The translations under genes and the position numbers were made by a program. Under the pieces are notes generated by a model. It did not search any database and was not told the origin of the DNA. It saw only the letters and a program-made list of their open reading frames with translations. A stretch of DNA of 64,000 bases, taken from Arthrobacter dokdonellae. GTDB lineage: Bacteria > Actinomycetota > Actinomycetes > Actinomycetales > Micrococcaceae. The stretch spans positions 3,596,001 through 3,660,000 of the forward strand of contig NZ_CP029642.1 of assembly GCF_003268655.1 (NCBI RefSeq). Direction: 5' to 3'. Each line of letters opens with the position of its first letter. Within the stretch, counting starts at the first letter, position 1. This document shows, piece after piece, positions 34,997 to 44,170 of this stretch.

Positions 34997-35731
34997 GTGA
35001 CTGTTCCGGCGAAGGCCTTTTTGCATTGGCTGGACATCTCGGCCCCAGGCACCAGCCACGCCGCCGTGTGCCGTGCCGCCGGCATCAAGCGCTCCACCCT
35101 CGCGCAACAGCTGGTGCGCGGGCGCGTCACCGTGGCCACCGTCGCGGCGGTCAGCCGCTCCTTGCGGCTGCCCGTGGTTGAATCCATCTCCATGTTCGCC
35201 CCGTACCGGAACCTGGCCGAAGGTGTTGCACAGCCCACGGATGCGGAACTTCTGAGCCAAATCTCCGACATGGACCTGCTGCGGGAGATCCTGAACAGGA
35301 GCGCTGCGGCGGAGAGCGGTTCCCCGGCAGCGGCGACCACGCTCTCCCCCATCCCGCACCGGGCGTCCGTGCGAGCCTGGCTCGACGCCGCCGGCCCTTC
35401 CGAGCTGCGGAAGCGGCTGGCCCGGGACGCCGGGATTGCCCCGCAAAACCTGTCCGCCCAAATCACGGCCAACCGGCTCACGCCCGAACTGGCCGTCCGG
35501 GCCGCCGGGCTGGCCGGGGTGGGCCTGGCCAACGGCCTGGTGGCCACCGGCTTCCTGACTCCCGATGAGGCCGGCTGGCTCCCCCACTCACGCAGAGACG
35601 CCCTGGGCAGGACGCCCAACAGCGCCTTGGTCGCGCTGACCGCCGAACGGCTCGAGGCCCTCGGCCGCACCCTGCGGCGCACGGAACAGGACTCGGCCGC
35701 CGCACAGACAATATGGGAGAACCTCGGATGA
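34997..35731 (+). CDS. Regulator-like protein with two XRE-type helix-turn-helix repeats
   Basis: 244 residues from a GTG preceded by AAGGAG ten bases away; a TTG at 34952 would add 15. Two segments resemble each other: FLHWLDISAPGTSHAAVCR and beyond (about 8-65) and VRAWLDAAGPSELRKRLARD and beyond (about 130-195). Each is a WLD-x-A/S lead followed by an HTH-like A-G-I-x-x-x-x-L pattern. It looks like a duplicated XRE-type DNA-binding protein. Its stop overlaps the ATG of a seven-helix membrane protein, so the two are coupled. Target unknown. Confidence 0.65.
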   Translation: MTVPAKAFLHWLDISAPGTSHAAVCRAAGIKRSTLAQQLVRGRVTVATVAAVSRSLRLPVVESISMFAPYRNLAEGVAQPTDAELLSQISDMDLLREILNRSAAAESGSPAAATTLSPIPHRASVRAWLDAAGPSELRKRLARDAGIAPQNLSAQITANRLTPELAVRAAGLAGVGLANGLVATGFLTPDEAGWLPHSRRDALGRTPNSALVALTAERLEALGRTLRRTEQDSAAAQTIWENLG

Positions 35732-36423
35732 CCGCAATCCTGCAATGGACCGCCTTGGTGGTGTGTCTTGCCTGCACCCTATGGCGGCTTCCAGCCTTGG
35801 CCCATGGCCGCAACAAAAGCCTGTTTTGGGCCTTCGCCATGGTCACGGTTTCCGTGGGGCTGAGCATTCCGGCCCTGTACGATCCGGTCGACGGCGCACT
35901 TGGCGGCGTGAACTTTGCCAACGTGGTGCTGCGCCTAAGTCTCTTCGCGACCTTCTTCCTGCTGGCGGCCAAGGTGGCGGCCGCCTACAGCTCCCCCAGG
36001 GCACTGGCCCTTATCCGCGGGCCGGTGGGCCTGGCGGTGCTGCTCGCGTGCTCGGCGGGCATTTTGGCCACGTACTTCGCCTCAGACCTGCGGGGGTCGA
36101 GCCCTGGATTGTCCGGGTTCTTTGGCCAGCCGTCGGTGGCGGCCTACATGTGGATCGGCCGGCTTTACCTCGGGTACGCCGCGGCATGTCTGGTGGTGCC
36201 CACGGGGCGGGCGGCGCTGTCACGGCGCCGCCCGCTGGACCGCGCGGCGGCGCTGTCCATGTGCCTGGGCTTCACCTTCGTCTGCCTCACCCTGGTGGTG
36301 CAGGTGACGCCGTGGCATCAGGCGGCCGTGATGGGCCTGCTTTCCTTCGGCTCCGTCCTGCTGGTGGCTGCCGGACTGGCGCTGGTCTGGGTGTCATATT
36401 TGCGTGGCGCCCGGAGGCAATGA
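35728..36423 (+). CDS. Seven-helix membrane protein coupled to the double-HTH gene
   Basis: 231 residues, almost all hydrophobic, with seven predicted helices and basic loops (for example GRAALSRRRPLDRAAAL). The first gene's stop overlaps its ATG as ATGA. The architecture is like the membrane half of MAB_1171c-type actinobacterial proteins, which also pair with XRE regulators, but I cannot confirm family membership. A DNA-binding/membrane partnership is plausible: sensing, transport, or anchoring of the regulator. Confidence 0.65.
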   Translation: MTAILQWTALVVCLACTLWRLPALAHGRNKSLFWAFAMVTVSVGLSIPALYDPVDGALGGVNFANVVLRLSLFATFFLLAAKVAAAYSSPRALALIRGPVGLAVLLACSAGILATYFASDLRGSSPGLSGFFGQPSVAAYMWIGRLYLGYAAACLVVPTGRAALSRRRPLDRAAALSMCLGFTFVCLTLVVQVTPWHQAAVMGLLSFGSVLLVAAGLALVWVSYLRGARRQ

Positions 36424-36466
36424 AGGCGCGAGGTACACTTTTCCATTAGCGTCTGGCATACTAATG

Positions 36467-36560
36467 ATTGTGTGAACACCAAAGTTGCTGGTTGCCACAC
36501 ATTTCCTTTGGGGGTAAGTGGTGGTCGGAACGTGTTGCGGCCACCACTTAACTTTTTAAG
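36467..36560 (+). ncRNA. Possible short RNA ending at a terminator
   Basis: After the membrane-protein gene a TACTAAT -10-like element (36459-36465) is followed by about 90 bases without a good reading frame, ending in a classic terminator. This could be the operon's terminator alone or a small independent transcript; sequence alone cannot separate them. Confidence 0.3.
36516..36560 (+). terminator. Rho-independent terminator
   Basis: AAGTGGTGG (36516-36524) pairs with CCACCACTT (36541-36549), 16-nt loop, followed at once by AACTTTTTAAG. One of the best terminators in the window. It closes the plus-strand unit before the convergent GNAT gene. Confidence 0.8.
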
Positions 36561-36663
36561 TCCATCGTTTGGACTCCCGTGAATGCTGCGCGTGCGCACC
36601 ACGCCCCGTGCACGGAGGCGCATGACGAAGCGGTCGAGTGCGTTGAAGGGCTCCTGGGACGCA

Positions 36664-37254
36664 TTAAGTCTGCACCGGGGGCAGGCCTAGGTCCCGTGCC
36701 GACGCCCACTCCTGCCGGGTGATGGCGTATTCGACGTCGCCGTGCTCGTCACCGGGAATGCGGACCGGCCAATCGGCGGTAAACGCCCGCACGCGCCGCA
36801 TGCCGGACTTTTCCATGACCCGCCGCGAACCGGCATTTATCGCCATGGTCGACGCCTCCACGCGCTCGACGCCAAGTTCGGCGAACCCTTTGGCTATCAG
36901 TGCGCGCGAGCCTTCGGTTGCGTAGCCGCGGCCCCACGATGCGTGGCGAATCCGGTACCCGAGTTCCGGCCGATCAGCTTCTGCCCCGGGAGCGGGACGG
37001 AAGTGGAACCATCCAAGGAAATCCCGTGACCCTTTCTCGATCGCTGCCCAGAAGCCATACCGGGCACTGCGGCGGTAATAGTCCAGGTAGGCGGGGAGGA
37101 CGTCCGCCTCGATCTCCTGTCGCGAGAACTCCGGGGGGCCGCCGGTGATGTACCGCATGACCCGGGGGTCGCCGTCGAGCTGCACCAGCAGGCAGGCGTC
37201 AGACATCCTGAACCGCCGCAGCAAAAGCCGGTCCGTTTCCAAGAACGTTTCCAT
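36664..37254 (-). CDS. GNAT-family N-acetyltransferase (RimJ/RimL-like)
   Basis: 196 residues. ETDRLLLRRFRMSDACLL opens the domain; the acetyl-CoA site is HASWGRGYATEGSRALI, followed by VEASTMAINAGSRRVMEKSGMR. This is the RimJ/RimL type that acetylates protein N-termini or small amines; the substrate is unknown. The ATG was chosen because GGGAG lies four bases ahead; an earlier ATG would add 48 unlikely residues. Confidence 0.88.
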   Translation of the reverse strand: METFLETDRLLLRRFRMSDACLLVQLDGDPRVMRYITGGPPEFSRQEIEADVLPAYLDYYRRSARYGFWAAIEKGSRDFLGWFHFRPAPGAEADRPELGYRIRHASWGRGYATEGSRALIAKGFAELGVERVEASTMAINAGSRRVMEKSGMRRVRAFTADWPVRIPGDEHGDVEYAITRQEWASARDLGLPPVQT

Positions 37255-37507
37255 GCCGCTCCCGCCTCCCGCCCGTGACGGAGCCTTAACCCGGGGTGGG
37301 GGCTGCCGCGACATCGGGGTGATACAGATGCTGGTGATACCGATGCTACCGGCCGGGAGGCGGCCATGCAGCTTTTGCCAGGGCCGTCGGGCATGCAAGG
37401 CATCCTGAGAGTGGCCGCGGCCTGCTCAAGGCCGCAGGAGGCACCCCGGGAAAACAACAGGGCCCGTCCCCCGCCGCGATGGCGTGGAACGGGCCCCCAT
37501 AGGGATG

Positions 37508-37871
37508 TGGAGATGGGGAGAATTGAACTCCCGTCCGATGTTGCTTCATCAGGGCTTCTCCGGGTGCAGTTTGCGTCGGTTTTTCTCGGCCCCAGCTATC
37601 TCGCAAACAAGTAGCTGCCAGGCCCAGTTGCATAAGAGTCCCCTAAGTTCCTGCAACAAGAACTTAGAGCAGTGGCCCTCTAAATGACGCCAGGATCCGG
37701 GACGAGAGCATTCCCGGGCTGACGGACTGTCTTACTGCTTAGGCAGCAAGAGCGAAGTCAGTGCGATTTGAGTCAGCACTTATTGTTTTACAGAGATCGT
37801 TTACGAGATAACCCTGTATCCTCGACCCGCTTCACCTGTCTCGACAAACACCGTCGAAACCGATCATCCCC
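37508..37871 (-). ncRNA. ssrA: Transfer-messenger RNA (tmRNA)
   Basis: The 5' end GGGGATGATCGGTTTCGACG (37871 downward) pairs with CATCTCC at the 3' end (37515-37509), and the T-arm GGACGGGAGTTCAATTCTCC lies next to it. The tag reading frame at 37777-37739 gives ADSNRTDFALAA then TAA, the actinobacterial degradation tag. The CCA end is not encoded. tmRNA rescues stalled ribosomes with SmpB, whose gene is 2.3 kb upstream on the same strand. Confidence 0.97.
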
Positions 37872-37945
37872 TATTGTGTTTTCAAACCCACGCCGTGCCG
37901 GCCGTGGACTATTCATCATAGCGCATGGGCAGGCGCAAGTATTCC

Positions 37946-39265
37946 CTACCCCGCGATCAGTCCCTTGGCCGCCTTGGCCTCGAGCACCAGCAGCGCCGCT
38001 GCGTCGATCCTGCGGGCGAACGCGGGATTGCTTTGCGCGGCGGCCACCATCCCCTGATACATGGTCGGCGCCACGGACTGGTTGGTGCACAGGACCATGG
38101 TGCCGCCGGCGTTGATGAAGTCCACGCCACGCTGGGCCGCGGGCACGGCCGCCACCTGCCGGGCGTCGCAGATGTCGTCGCTGACGATGATGCCCTTGAA
38201 GCCGAGGTCGCCGCGCACCATGCCCTGGATGATGACGTGGGAAAAAGGTCCCAGGTCCTGGGTGTCAATTTTCGGGTAATACGCGTTGGAGACCATCAGC
38301 CACGGCACTCCGGCGTTGACGGCGTCACGGAACGGGGCGACGTAGGGGTCGTTGCGGACCGTGACGCTGTCCGTCACCCCGGCCGTCACATCCGTGTTGC
38401 CGGTGACCCGCCCCAGCCCGGGAAAGTGCTTGACCGCCGGCTCCACCCCGGCGGCCAGCATGCCGCGGGCGAACGCCAGCCCGTGGCTGGAGACGGCTGC
38501 GGGCGTGTACCCGTATTCGCGGCCGAAGGCGCCGATGGGTGCGTTCCGCGGCGCAAAGGCGGCCCCGGGCACGGTGTCCAGCACGGGCGCCAGGTTAACG
38601 TTGACGCCCGCGGTGGCCAGCTGCTGTCCCCAGCGCTTTGCGTCGGCCTGCAGGGTGGCCGGGGCCAGCAGGCCTTGTTCGATGGCCTGCGGCATGGTGT
38701 CAAAGCCGGGCCCGCGCATGATCTGCACGAAGCCGCCTTCCTGGTCCGTTGCGACGAAGGGCCGCACGCCATTTTCGAGCGCATGTCCCGCGGCGTCGGC
38801 GACCACGGCCGCGATCGCGTCGACGCCGGCGGTGCTGCGGCCCTTGAGGAACACATTGCCCACATGCAGGTCCGCCAGCACGTGCACGGATTGTGCATCG
38901 GCGCCAGTCACGGGCGAGGACACCATGAATGCCTGGCCCACGCGCTGCCCGAGCGTCATGGACGCCAATTTTTGCCGCGCCAGGTCCGTCGTTGGCGCGT
39001 TCGACGGCGGCGCCTGCGTTGCGCTGCCGGGCGGCGGTGCCGCGGGAGTCGTGCCGGGCGTCGCGGTGCCGCGCGGCCGGCTGGGCGTGGCAGGGGATGA
39101 CGTGCGGGTGGCCGAAGCCGGGCCCGGTGTCGGCGCCGTGGAGACGGAGGTGGCGGCCGGCGTTTTCAGCGGAGGGGAGGAAAAGGTGAGGGCCAGGACA
39201 ACCACCAGGGCCAGGACGGCAGAGGCCGCGCCGATGCCCCACCAGTGGCGGGCCTTCCACGCCAC
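37946..39265 (-). CDS. Glycoside hydrolase family 3, NagZ-like beta-N-acetylhexosaminidase
   Basis: 439 residues. An N-terminal membrane or signal helix (about 8-28) is followed by a Pro/Thr/Ser-rich linker (about 30-92), so the enzyme is probably exported or anchored. The GH3 core has FVATDQEGGFVQIMRG, APVLDTVPG, AVKHFPGLGRVTGNTD and the nucleophile region IIVSDDICDARQV. NagZ-type enzymes remove GlcNAc from peptidoglycan fragments. It starts with GTG four bases after the upstream CtaG-like gene and lies close to wall hydrolase genes. Confidence 0.88.
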   Translation of the reverse strand: MAWKARHWWGIGAASAVLALVVVLALTFSSPPLKTPAATSVSTAPTPGPASATRTSSPATPSRPRGTATPGTTPAAPPPGSATQAPPSNAPTTDLARQKLASMTLGQRVGQAFMVSSPVTGADAQSVHVLADLHVGNVFLKGRSTAGVDAIAAVVADAAGHALENGVRPFVATDQEGGFVQIMRGPGFDTMPQAIEQGLLAPATLQADAKRWGQQLATAGVNVNLAPVLDTVPGAAFAPRNAPIGAFGREYGYTPAAVSSHGLAFARGMLAAGVEPAVKHFPGLGRVTGNTDVTAGVTDSVTVRNDPYVAPFRDAVNAGVPWLMVSNAYYPKIDTQDLGPFSHVIIQGMVRGDLGFKGIIVSDDICDARQVAAVPAAQRGVDFINAGGTMVLCTNQSVAPTMYQGMVAAAQSNPAFARRIDAAALLVLEAKAAKGLIAG

Positions 39266-39269
39266 GGTT

Positions 39270-40154
39270 TCAGTCCCTCAGGTGCAGGTGGGCGGCGTTC
39301 AGGTCATCCATTTGTTCGTCCGTGAGCTCGTCGAGGATCTTCCGCTCACCCTTGTCCGACGTGGAAAACCGGACAAAGAGCAGGATCATGACGGGCAGGT
39401 CCATGATTTCGGCGATGAACCACAGGAAGTCGCCGCCGAGCTGCTGGTCCCGCAAGGCGTCCGGAAACCAGCCGGGCACGGGTCCGGTGAGGGCCCCGGC
39501 GCCGTCCAGGATGTTGGGCGTCAGGCGCATGACCAGGCCCGGCGCGGCGTCGGCCAGCAGCTCGATGAAGGCAAACACGAACTGCAACATGATCAAGGCC
39601 GTGCTGACGCGGGTCTTCTCCTCGACCATCGGCAGCACCATGAGCAGGCCCAGCAGCGGAATGGCGAGCGTGAGCAGGCCTTCGAGCGTGGGGCTCAGTC
39701 GGGAGATGCCGGCCAGCGGCGTGAGCATCATGGAGAGGACAACGAGTCCCACCACGGGGGCCACGGCGCTGTTGGCGAAGAGATCCATGGGCCGCCGTGC
39801 CGCGGCGGCGAGGAAGGTCCGCAGGCGCCCCGGACGCATGGTCTGTCGTGCCAGGCTGACGGGCAGTCCCAGTGCAAGGCCGGCCGGGACAACGAACAGC
39901 ATCATGGCGATGCGCACGGAGAAGGCCCACCGCAGCTGCGGCGAGTACGTGCCGAGGAAGCCAAGGTTGACGAAGGCGTAGAGTCCGAGCCCGAGGACAT
40001 AGAACGCCGCGGCACGCCACGCGGGCCACCGCACGCCGGCGGCCGCCGCCGCCCGCACCAGCCCCCAGCCGTAGAGTCCCCCGGCGGCGGCGATCAGGGC
40101 CAGGGCCCACAGGTCCAGGCTCCAGGTGCCAAGGAACACGCCCCAGGGTGGCAT
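39270..40154 (-). CDS. Cytochrome c oxidase assembly-like membrane protein (Caa3_CtaG family)
   Basis: 294 residues with about seven helices; the pattern GFLGTYSPQLRWAFSVRIAMML and VSLARQTMRPGRLRTFL fits the caa3-type CtaG family. These proteins help assemble cytochrome oxidase or copper centres. The C-terminal tail (KILDELTDEQMDDLNAAHLH) is soluble. It follows smpB after three bases and precedes the GH3 gene by four, so the three share a transcript. Confidence 0.8.
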   Translation of the reverse strand: MPPWGVFLGTWSLDLWALALIAAAGGLYGWGLVRAAAAAGVRWPAWRAAAFYVLGLGLYAFVNLGFLGTYSPQLRWAFSVRIAMMLFVVPAGLALGLPVSLARQTMRPGRLRTFLAAAARRPMDLFANSAVAPVVGLVVLSMMLTPLAGISRLSPTLEGLLTLAIPLLGLLMVLPMVEEKTRVSTALIMLQFVFAFIELLADAAPGLVMRLTPNILDGAGALTGPVPGWFPDALRDQQLGGDFLWFIAEIMDLPVMILLFVRFSTSDKGERKILDELTDEQMDDLNAAHLHLRD

Positions 40155-40157
40155 CGG

Positions 40158-40628
40158 CTAGCCCCGGTTCTTCTCGCGCATGACGCGCAGCGCCTCACGG
40201 TTGTCCTGCTTCTCGCGCAGGGACTGGCGTTTGTCGTAGTCCTTCTTGCCGCGGGCAATGGCGATCTCCACCTTGGCCCGGCTGTCCAGGAAATACAGCT
40301 GCAGCGGCACAATGGTGAACCCGGATTCACGGGTCTTGTGCGCGATCTTCTCCAGCTCCTCGCGGTGCAGCAGGAGCTTGCGGCGGCGGCGGGCCGTGTG
40401 GTTGGTCCAGCTGCCGTTGAGGTACTCGGGGATGTAGACGGCTTCCAGCCAGAGTTCGTCATTGTAGAACGTGGCAAAACCGTCCACAAGGGACGCGCGG
40501 CCCTCACGCAGCGACTTCACCTCGGTGCCCATCAGGACCAGCCCGGCCTCATAGGTGTCCATGATGTGGTAGTCGTGCCGGGCCTTGCGATTGGTGGCCA
40601 CCACTTTCAGGCCACTTTCCTTAGGCAC
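40158..40628 (-). CDS. smpB: SsrA-binding protein SmpB
   Basis: 156 residues: [33 protein letters not shown], then [20 protein letters not shown], and the basic C-terminal helix [20 protein letters not shown]. It carries tmRNA to stalled ribosomes and mimics the anticodon arm. GTG was chosen because AAGGAG lies six bases ahead. It ends the prfB-ftsE-ftsX-M23-smpB run typical of actinobacteria. Confidence 0.96.
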   Translation of the reverse strand: MPKESGLKVVATNRKARHDYHIMDTYEAGLVLMGTEVKSLREGRASLVDGFATFYNDELWLEAVYIPEYLNGSWTNHTARRRRKLLLHREELEKIAHKTRESGFTIVPLQLYFLDSRAKVEIAIARGKKDYDKRQSLREKQDNREALRVMREKNRG

Positions 40629-40679
40629 TGCGGACTCCTTCACGGGTGGTTGCACCGTGGGACGGTGAAATTTATCTTC

Positions 40680-40701
40680 GCGCACCGCCGGTGCGGTGCG
40701 C
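40680..40701 (-). terminator. Hairpin between M23 peptidase and smpB
   Basis: GCGCACCGC (40680-40688) pairs with GCGGTGCGC (40693-40701) around CGGT. On the minus strand it sits after the M23 gene and before the smpB start, with an AT-rich tail (AAGATAAATTT). A terminator or attenuator is plausible. Confidence 0.5.
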
Positions 40702-40807
40702 ACTTCAGTCTAGCAACTCCGGCGCCGCGAACAGTTGGCGCTGCGCACGGCGCACAAGGCGGAGGATGGCGGCCAGGCGGCAGGTGACAGGTGCGGCACG
40801 GGCGCGG

Positions 40808-42250
40808 CTACAGCAGTGTCATCGGGTCGACGGCCACGCCGTTGAGCCACGTTTCGAAGTGCGCGTGGCAGCCGGTGGAGTTTCCGGTGCCGCCGGAGAT
40901 GGCGATCAGCTGGCCCCGGCCGACATGTTGCCCGGTCGACACCTGCACCGAGGTGTTGTGGTAGTACGCCGTCAGCAGGGCGTTCCCCTGGATGACGCCG
41001 TGGGAGATCTTCACGCCGTTGCCGCCGCCGTAGACGTCCCAACCGGCAAAGACCACGGTGCCGGCCGCCGCGGCGTACACGGGGGTGCCGCAGGGGGCTC
41101 CGAAGTCAATCCCGGTGTGGACGTAGCCGCCCTTGCCGTAAAAGTCGATGGTTCCGGGCGGGGTCTGGCGCCAGCCAAAGCCGGAGGTGATGGGAACGTT
41201 GGTGGCGAAGGGGTGCTGCAGCCCGAAGGCCGATGGGTTGCCGGGCGCGGGCGCAACATAGGGCGGGGACACGTAGTTGGTGTCGCCCGCGGCCTTGGCC
41301 TGCGCAGCCTTTTCGCGGGCGATGCGCTCCGCCTCGGCCTTGGCGGCGGCGGCCGCCGCCTCACGTTCCTTGCGCTGCCGTTCGGCAATCTGGGCGGCCA
41401 CGGTGTCCTGCTGCTTCTGCAGCGCCGCCACCTTGGCCTGGATCTGCGGCTTCTGCTTTTCCAGCTTGGCGTTGATGGCCGCGGAATCGCTGATCAACTT
41501 GTCCACCGCGGCCTTCTTGGCCGCCGCCTGGTCGCGGGCGGCCTGCTCGGCCACGAGGGCCGCGTCCGCCTGGACCTTCAGGTCCTTGATCTCAGCCTCG
41601 ACGGCGGTCAGCCGGGCCTGCGCGTTCTGGTTGGTGGCCTTCTGCGTGGTCAACTGCGCCAACACGGCATTCTGGCCGCGCATGGCCTGCTCGGCGAGGT
41701 CGATTGAATTGGCCAGGTCGCCGGAGTTCCCCGCCCCGAGGATCAATGCCAGATTGGCGGGTATGCCCCCGGCCTTGTAGGACTGCGCGGCGATCTGGCC
41801 GATCTTGCTCTTAGCTTCCGCCTGCTTTTTGGAGTCCAGGGCAATCTGGGCGGTGATCTTGTCCTTGCTGGTCTGCGCCAGGTCAATGCGCGCCGCCAGC
41901 GAGCTGACGAGGTCGGTGGCCGCCCCCACACGGTTCTGGGCATCGGCCAGCGCCGCCTGGGCTCCCGGCAGCTGGCCCTGGTAAGTGACCAGGTCGGCGG
42001 CCGACTTCGCCAGGCCGGCGTCGACAAACTCCAGGGCCGAGGCGGCGTCGTTGGCCTGCTGCTTGAGGGCGGCGGCCTGGTCGTCGAGATTGTCCGCATG
42101 GGCGGCAGGAACCAGGCCGAGCAAGCCTGCCATGAGCACGGCAGCGAGTGCGGCGCCCAGGCGCCCGGTCGCAGCCTGGCGCGCCGTCCGGCGTCGTAAG
42201 GGCACGGAGGGTCTGCCCGCCGCGCTTCCCCCGGGTGACATCGAGTCCAT
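40808..42250 (-). CDS. Secreted coiled-coil M23 peptidoglycan endopeptidase (EnvC/RipC-like partner of FtsEX)
   Basis: 480 residues. A signal peptide (helix then AHADN, about 30-55) is followed by a long Ala/Gln-rich coiled coil (about 55-320) and an M23 LytM domain (about 345-480). The zinc ligands are HTGID and CHAHFE, so the site looks intact. Coiled-coil plus M23/NlpC enzymes next to ftsEX are activated by it to cut the septal wall; this is inferred from order. The ATG has AAGGAG ten bases ahead; a TTG six bases earlier is the alternative start. Confidence 0.9.
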   Translation of the reverse strand: MDSMSPGGSAAGRPSVPLRRRTARQAATGRLGAALAAVLMAGLLGLVPAAHADNLDDQAAALKQQANDAASALEFVDAGLAKSAADLVTYQGQLPGAQAALADAQNRVGAATDLVSSLAARIDLAQTSKDKITAQIALDSKKQAEAKSKIGQIAAQSYKAGGIPANLALILGAGNSGDLANSIDLAEQAMRGQNAVLAQLTTQKATNQNAQARLTAVEAEIKDLKVQADAALVAEQAARDQAAAKKAAVDKLISDSAAINAKLEKQKPQIQAKVAALQKQQDTVAAQIAERQRKEREAAAAAAKAEAERIAREKAAQAKAAGDTNYVSPPYVAPAPGNPSAFGLQHPFATNVPITSGFGWRQTPPGTIDFYGKGGYVHTGIDFGAPCGTPVYAAAAGTVVFAGWDVYGGGNGVKISHGVIQGNALLTAYYHNTSVQVSTGQHVGRGQLIAISGGTGNSTGCHAHFETWLNGVAVDPMTLL

Positions 42251-42326
42251 GCTCAAACTGCTCCTTGCGTTGTGCGCCTGGCGGCCCGGGCCGGGAGGGA
42301 CAGTGATGGGATCCCTCCCGGGTGAA

Positions 42327-43241
42327 TCATACTTTGAGGTTTTTTCGCAGCGAAACGGCCGACGCGGCGCCGGCCAGCACCACGCCCAGCAGGATCAGGA
42401 CCGGGTAGATCACCAGGGCCTGCGTGGTGGAAATGATGGGGGTGCCGCTGTTGCCGCTGGCGAGGTAGCCGCCGAGGAAGAATTCCACGATCGCCCACAC
42501 CGCCCCGGAGGCCAGCAGGGCCCCGACCGTTGCGGCGATGACACCCTCCAGCACAAAGGGCAGCTGGATCACCGTCTTGGACGCTCCCACCAGCCGCATG
42601 ATGTCAATCTCCTTGGCCCGCGACTGCGCGGAGAGCCGGATGGTGGTGGCTATCAGCAGGGCGGCACAGACAATCATCAGCACGGCGACGCCCACGGCCA
42701 CAATCGTGGCGATGTTCATCCACGAGAACAGCGATTCAAGGACCTTGCGCTGGTCCACCACCGAGTCCACGCCCGGTGTGGCGGAGAAGGACTCGTTGAT
42801 GATCTGGTACTTTTCCGGGTCGGTCAGCTTGATCCGGAACGACGACGGCAGGTTGCCGGCCTCGACCGAATCCGACATGGGCGAATTGGCGAACTGTTCC
42901 TTGAAATGGACCAGTGCCTCGGCCTGGCTTTCAAACGTCCAGTTCTCCACGTACGGCTTCACGGCGGGTGAGTCCAGCATGGCCTGGATGGTCTTCTTCT
43001 GGTCTGCGGTGACGGGGCCGGAGACGCAGTTGGCGTTCGTGGGCACGTCGTTGCACAGGTAGATGGTGACTTGCACCTTGTCGTACCAGAAGCCCTTGAG
43101 CTGGCCGATCTGCAGCTGCAGGACGCCGGCCGCGCCAACGAACGTGAGGGAAACAAAGGTCACCAGGATGACGGAGATGACCATGGTCAGGTTGCGGCGC
43201 AGGCCGCTGCCCAACTCGCTCATGATGAAGGCCAGTCTCAT
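42327..43241 (-). CDS. ftsX: Cell-division permease-like protein FtsX
   Basis: 304 residues: an N-terminal helix (about 20-45), a large extracytoplasmic loop with paired cysteines (YLCNDVPTNANCVSG), then three C-terminal helices (about 170-300) with RAKEIDIMRLVGASKTVIQLP, the FtsX core. With FtsE it controls a cell-wall hydrolase at division. Its ATG overlaps the ftsE stop as ATGA. Confidence 0.95.
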   Translation of the reverse strand: MRLAFIMSELGSGLRRNLTMVISVILVTFVSLTFVGAAGVLQLQIGQLKGFWYDKVQVTIYLCNDVPTNANCVSGPVTADQKKTIQAMLDSPAVKPYVENWTFESQAEALVHFKEQFANSPMSDSVEAGNLPSSFRIKLTDPEKYQIINESFSATPGVDSVVDQRKVLESLFSWMNIATIVAVGVAVLMIVCAALLIATTIRLSAQSRAKEIDIMRLVGASKTVIQLPFVLEGVIAATVGALLASGAVWAIVEFFLGGYLASGNSGTPIISTTQALVIYPVLILLGVVLAGAASAVSLRKNLKV

Positions 43242-44170
43242 GGCTGCCCTCCCTTCGGCGCGTTGTCCTCGGGCGTTCCGGCCGGATACACGCGCCCCCT
43301 GTTGCGTTCGAGCCGGGGCGGCATGGACTCATCCCCCGCGCGGGCGGCTGTCGCGGCGCTCACGGCGCGCTGGCGGCGGGTCTGGGGCTCGGCGTCGTCC
43401 GTGGAAGGCACGACGGCGGACGGCCCGCCTGCCGCTGTGGGGCCGTCCGGCTGCGTGCGCGGCTGGGCCGCGGCCACGATCGGCATCATGGAGGTGTACT
43501 GCGCACGGGCCTCGTCGCGGACCACCCGGCCGTGGCGCAGTTCAATGACGCGCTTGCGCATGGAGTTGACGATGTCGTCGTCGTGGGTGGCCATGACCAC
43601 CGTGGTGCCATTTTGGTTGATCTTGTCCAGGATTTCCATGATCCCGGCACTGGTGGTGGGGTCGAGGTTTCCCGTGGGCTCGTCGGCCAGCAGGATGCCC
43701 GGCTGGTTCACGATGGCGCGGGCAATGGCCACGCGCTGCTGCTCGCCACCGGAAAGTTCGGTGGGCAGGCGCCGTTCCTTGCCTTCCAGGCCCACCAGTT
43801 CCAGCACGCGCGGGACCTCGGTGCGGATGGCGGCGCGGGACTTTCCGATCACCTGCATGGCGTAGGCGACATTGGCAAAAACGGTCTTGGTGTTGATGAG
43901 GCGGAAGTCCTGGAACACAATGCCGATGCCGCGGCGGAACTTCGGCACGCGCCAGCTGGGCACGTTGGCCACATTTTGGCCTGCCACATACACCTGGCCG
44001 TGTTCGGTCTTGTACTCGCGCAGGACCAGGCGCAGGAATGTGGACTTGCCCGAGCCGGAGGAACCGACCAGGAACACAAACTCGCCGCGGTTGACCTCCA
44101 GCGAGACGTCGTCGAGCGCGGGTTTGCTCTTTCGGTCGTAAGCGATGCTCACATTTTCAAAACGAATCAT
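43238..44170 (-). CDS. ftsE: Cell-division ATPase FtsE with long C-terminal tail
   Basis: 310 residues, while usual FtsE proteins have about 230. Walker A is GSSGSGKST (36-44), the signature LSGGEQQRVA (139-148), and Walker B ILLADEP. About 80 extra residues at the C-terminus are Pro/Ala/Arg-rich and look disordered; they could bind FtsZ or another partner. It drives FtsX to activate wall hydrolysis. It starts 175 bp after prfB. Confidence 0.95.
   Translation of the reverse strand: MIRFENVSIAYDRKSKPALDDVSLEVNRGEFVFLVGSSGSGKSTFLRLVLREYKTEHGQVYVAGQNVANVPSWRVPKFRRGIGIVFQDFRLINTKTVFANVAYAMQVIGKSRAAIRTEVPRVLELVGLEGKERRLPTELSGGEQQRVAIARAIVNQPGILLADEPTGNLDPTTSAGIMEILDKINQNGTTVVMATHDDDIVNSMRKRVIELRHGRVVRDEARAQYTSMMPIVAAAQPRTQPDGPTAAGGPSAVVPSTDDAEPQTRRQRAVSAATAARAGDESMPPRLERNRGRVYPAGTPEDNAPKGGQP

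Noticed and set aside
37508..37560. A tRNA gene from the T-arm-like sequence
   Set aside because: The T-arm and acceptor belong to the tmRNA, whose 5' half and tag frame lie 300 bases away.
38352..40787. 811-residue plus-strand open frame across GH3, CtaG-like and smpB genes
   Set aside because: It crosses three well-recognised minus-strand genes and has no recognisable domain.
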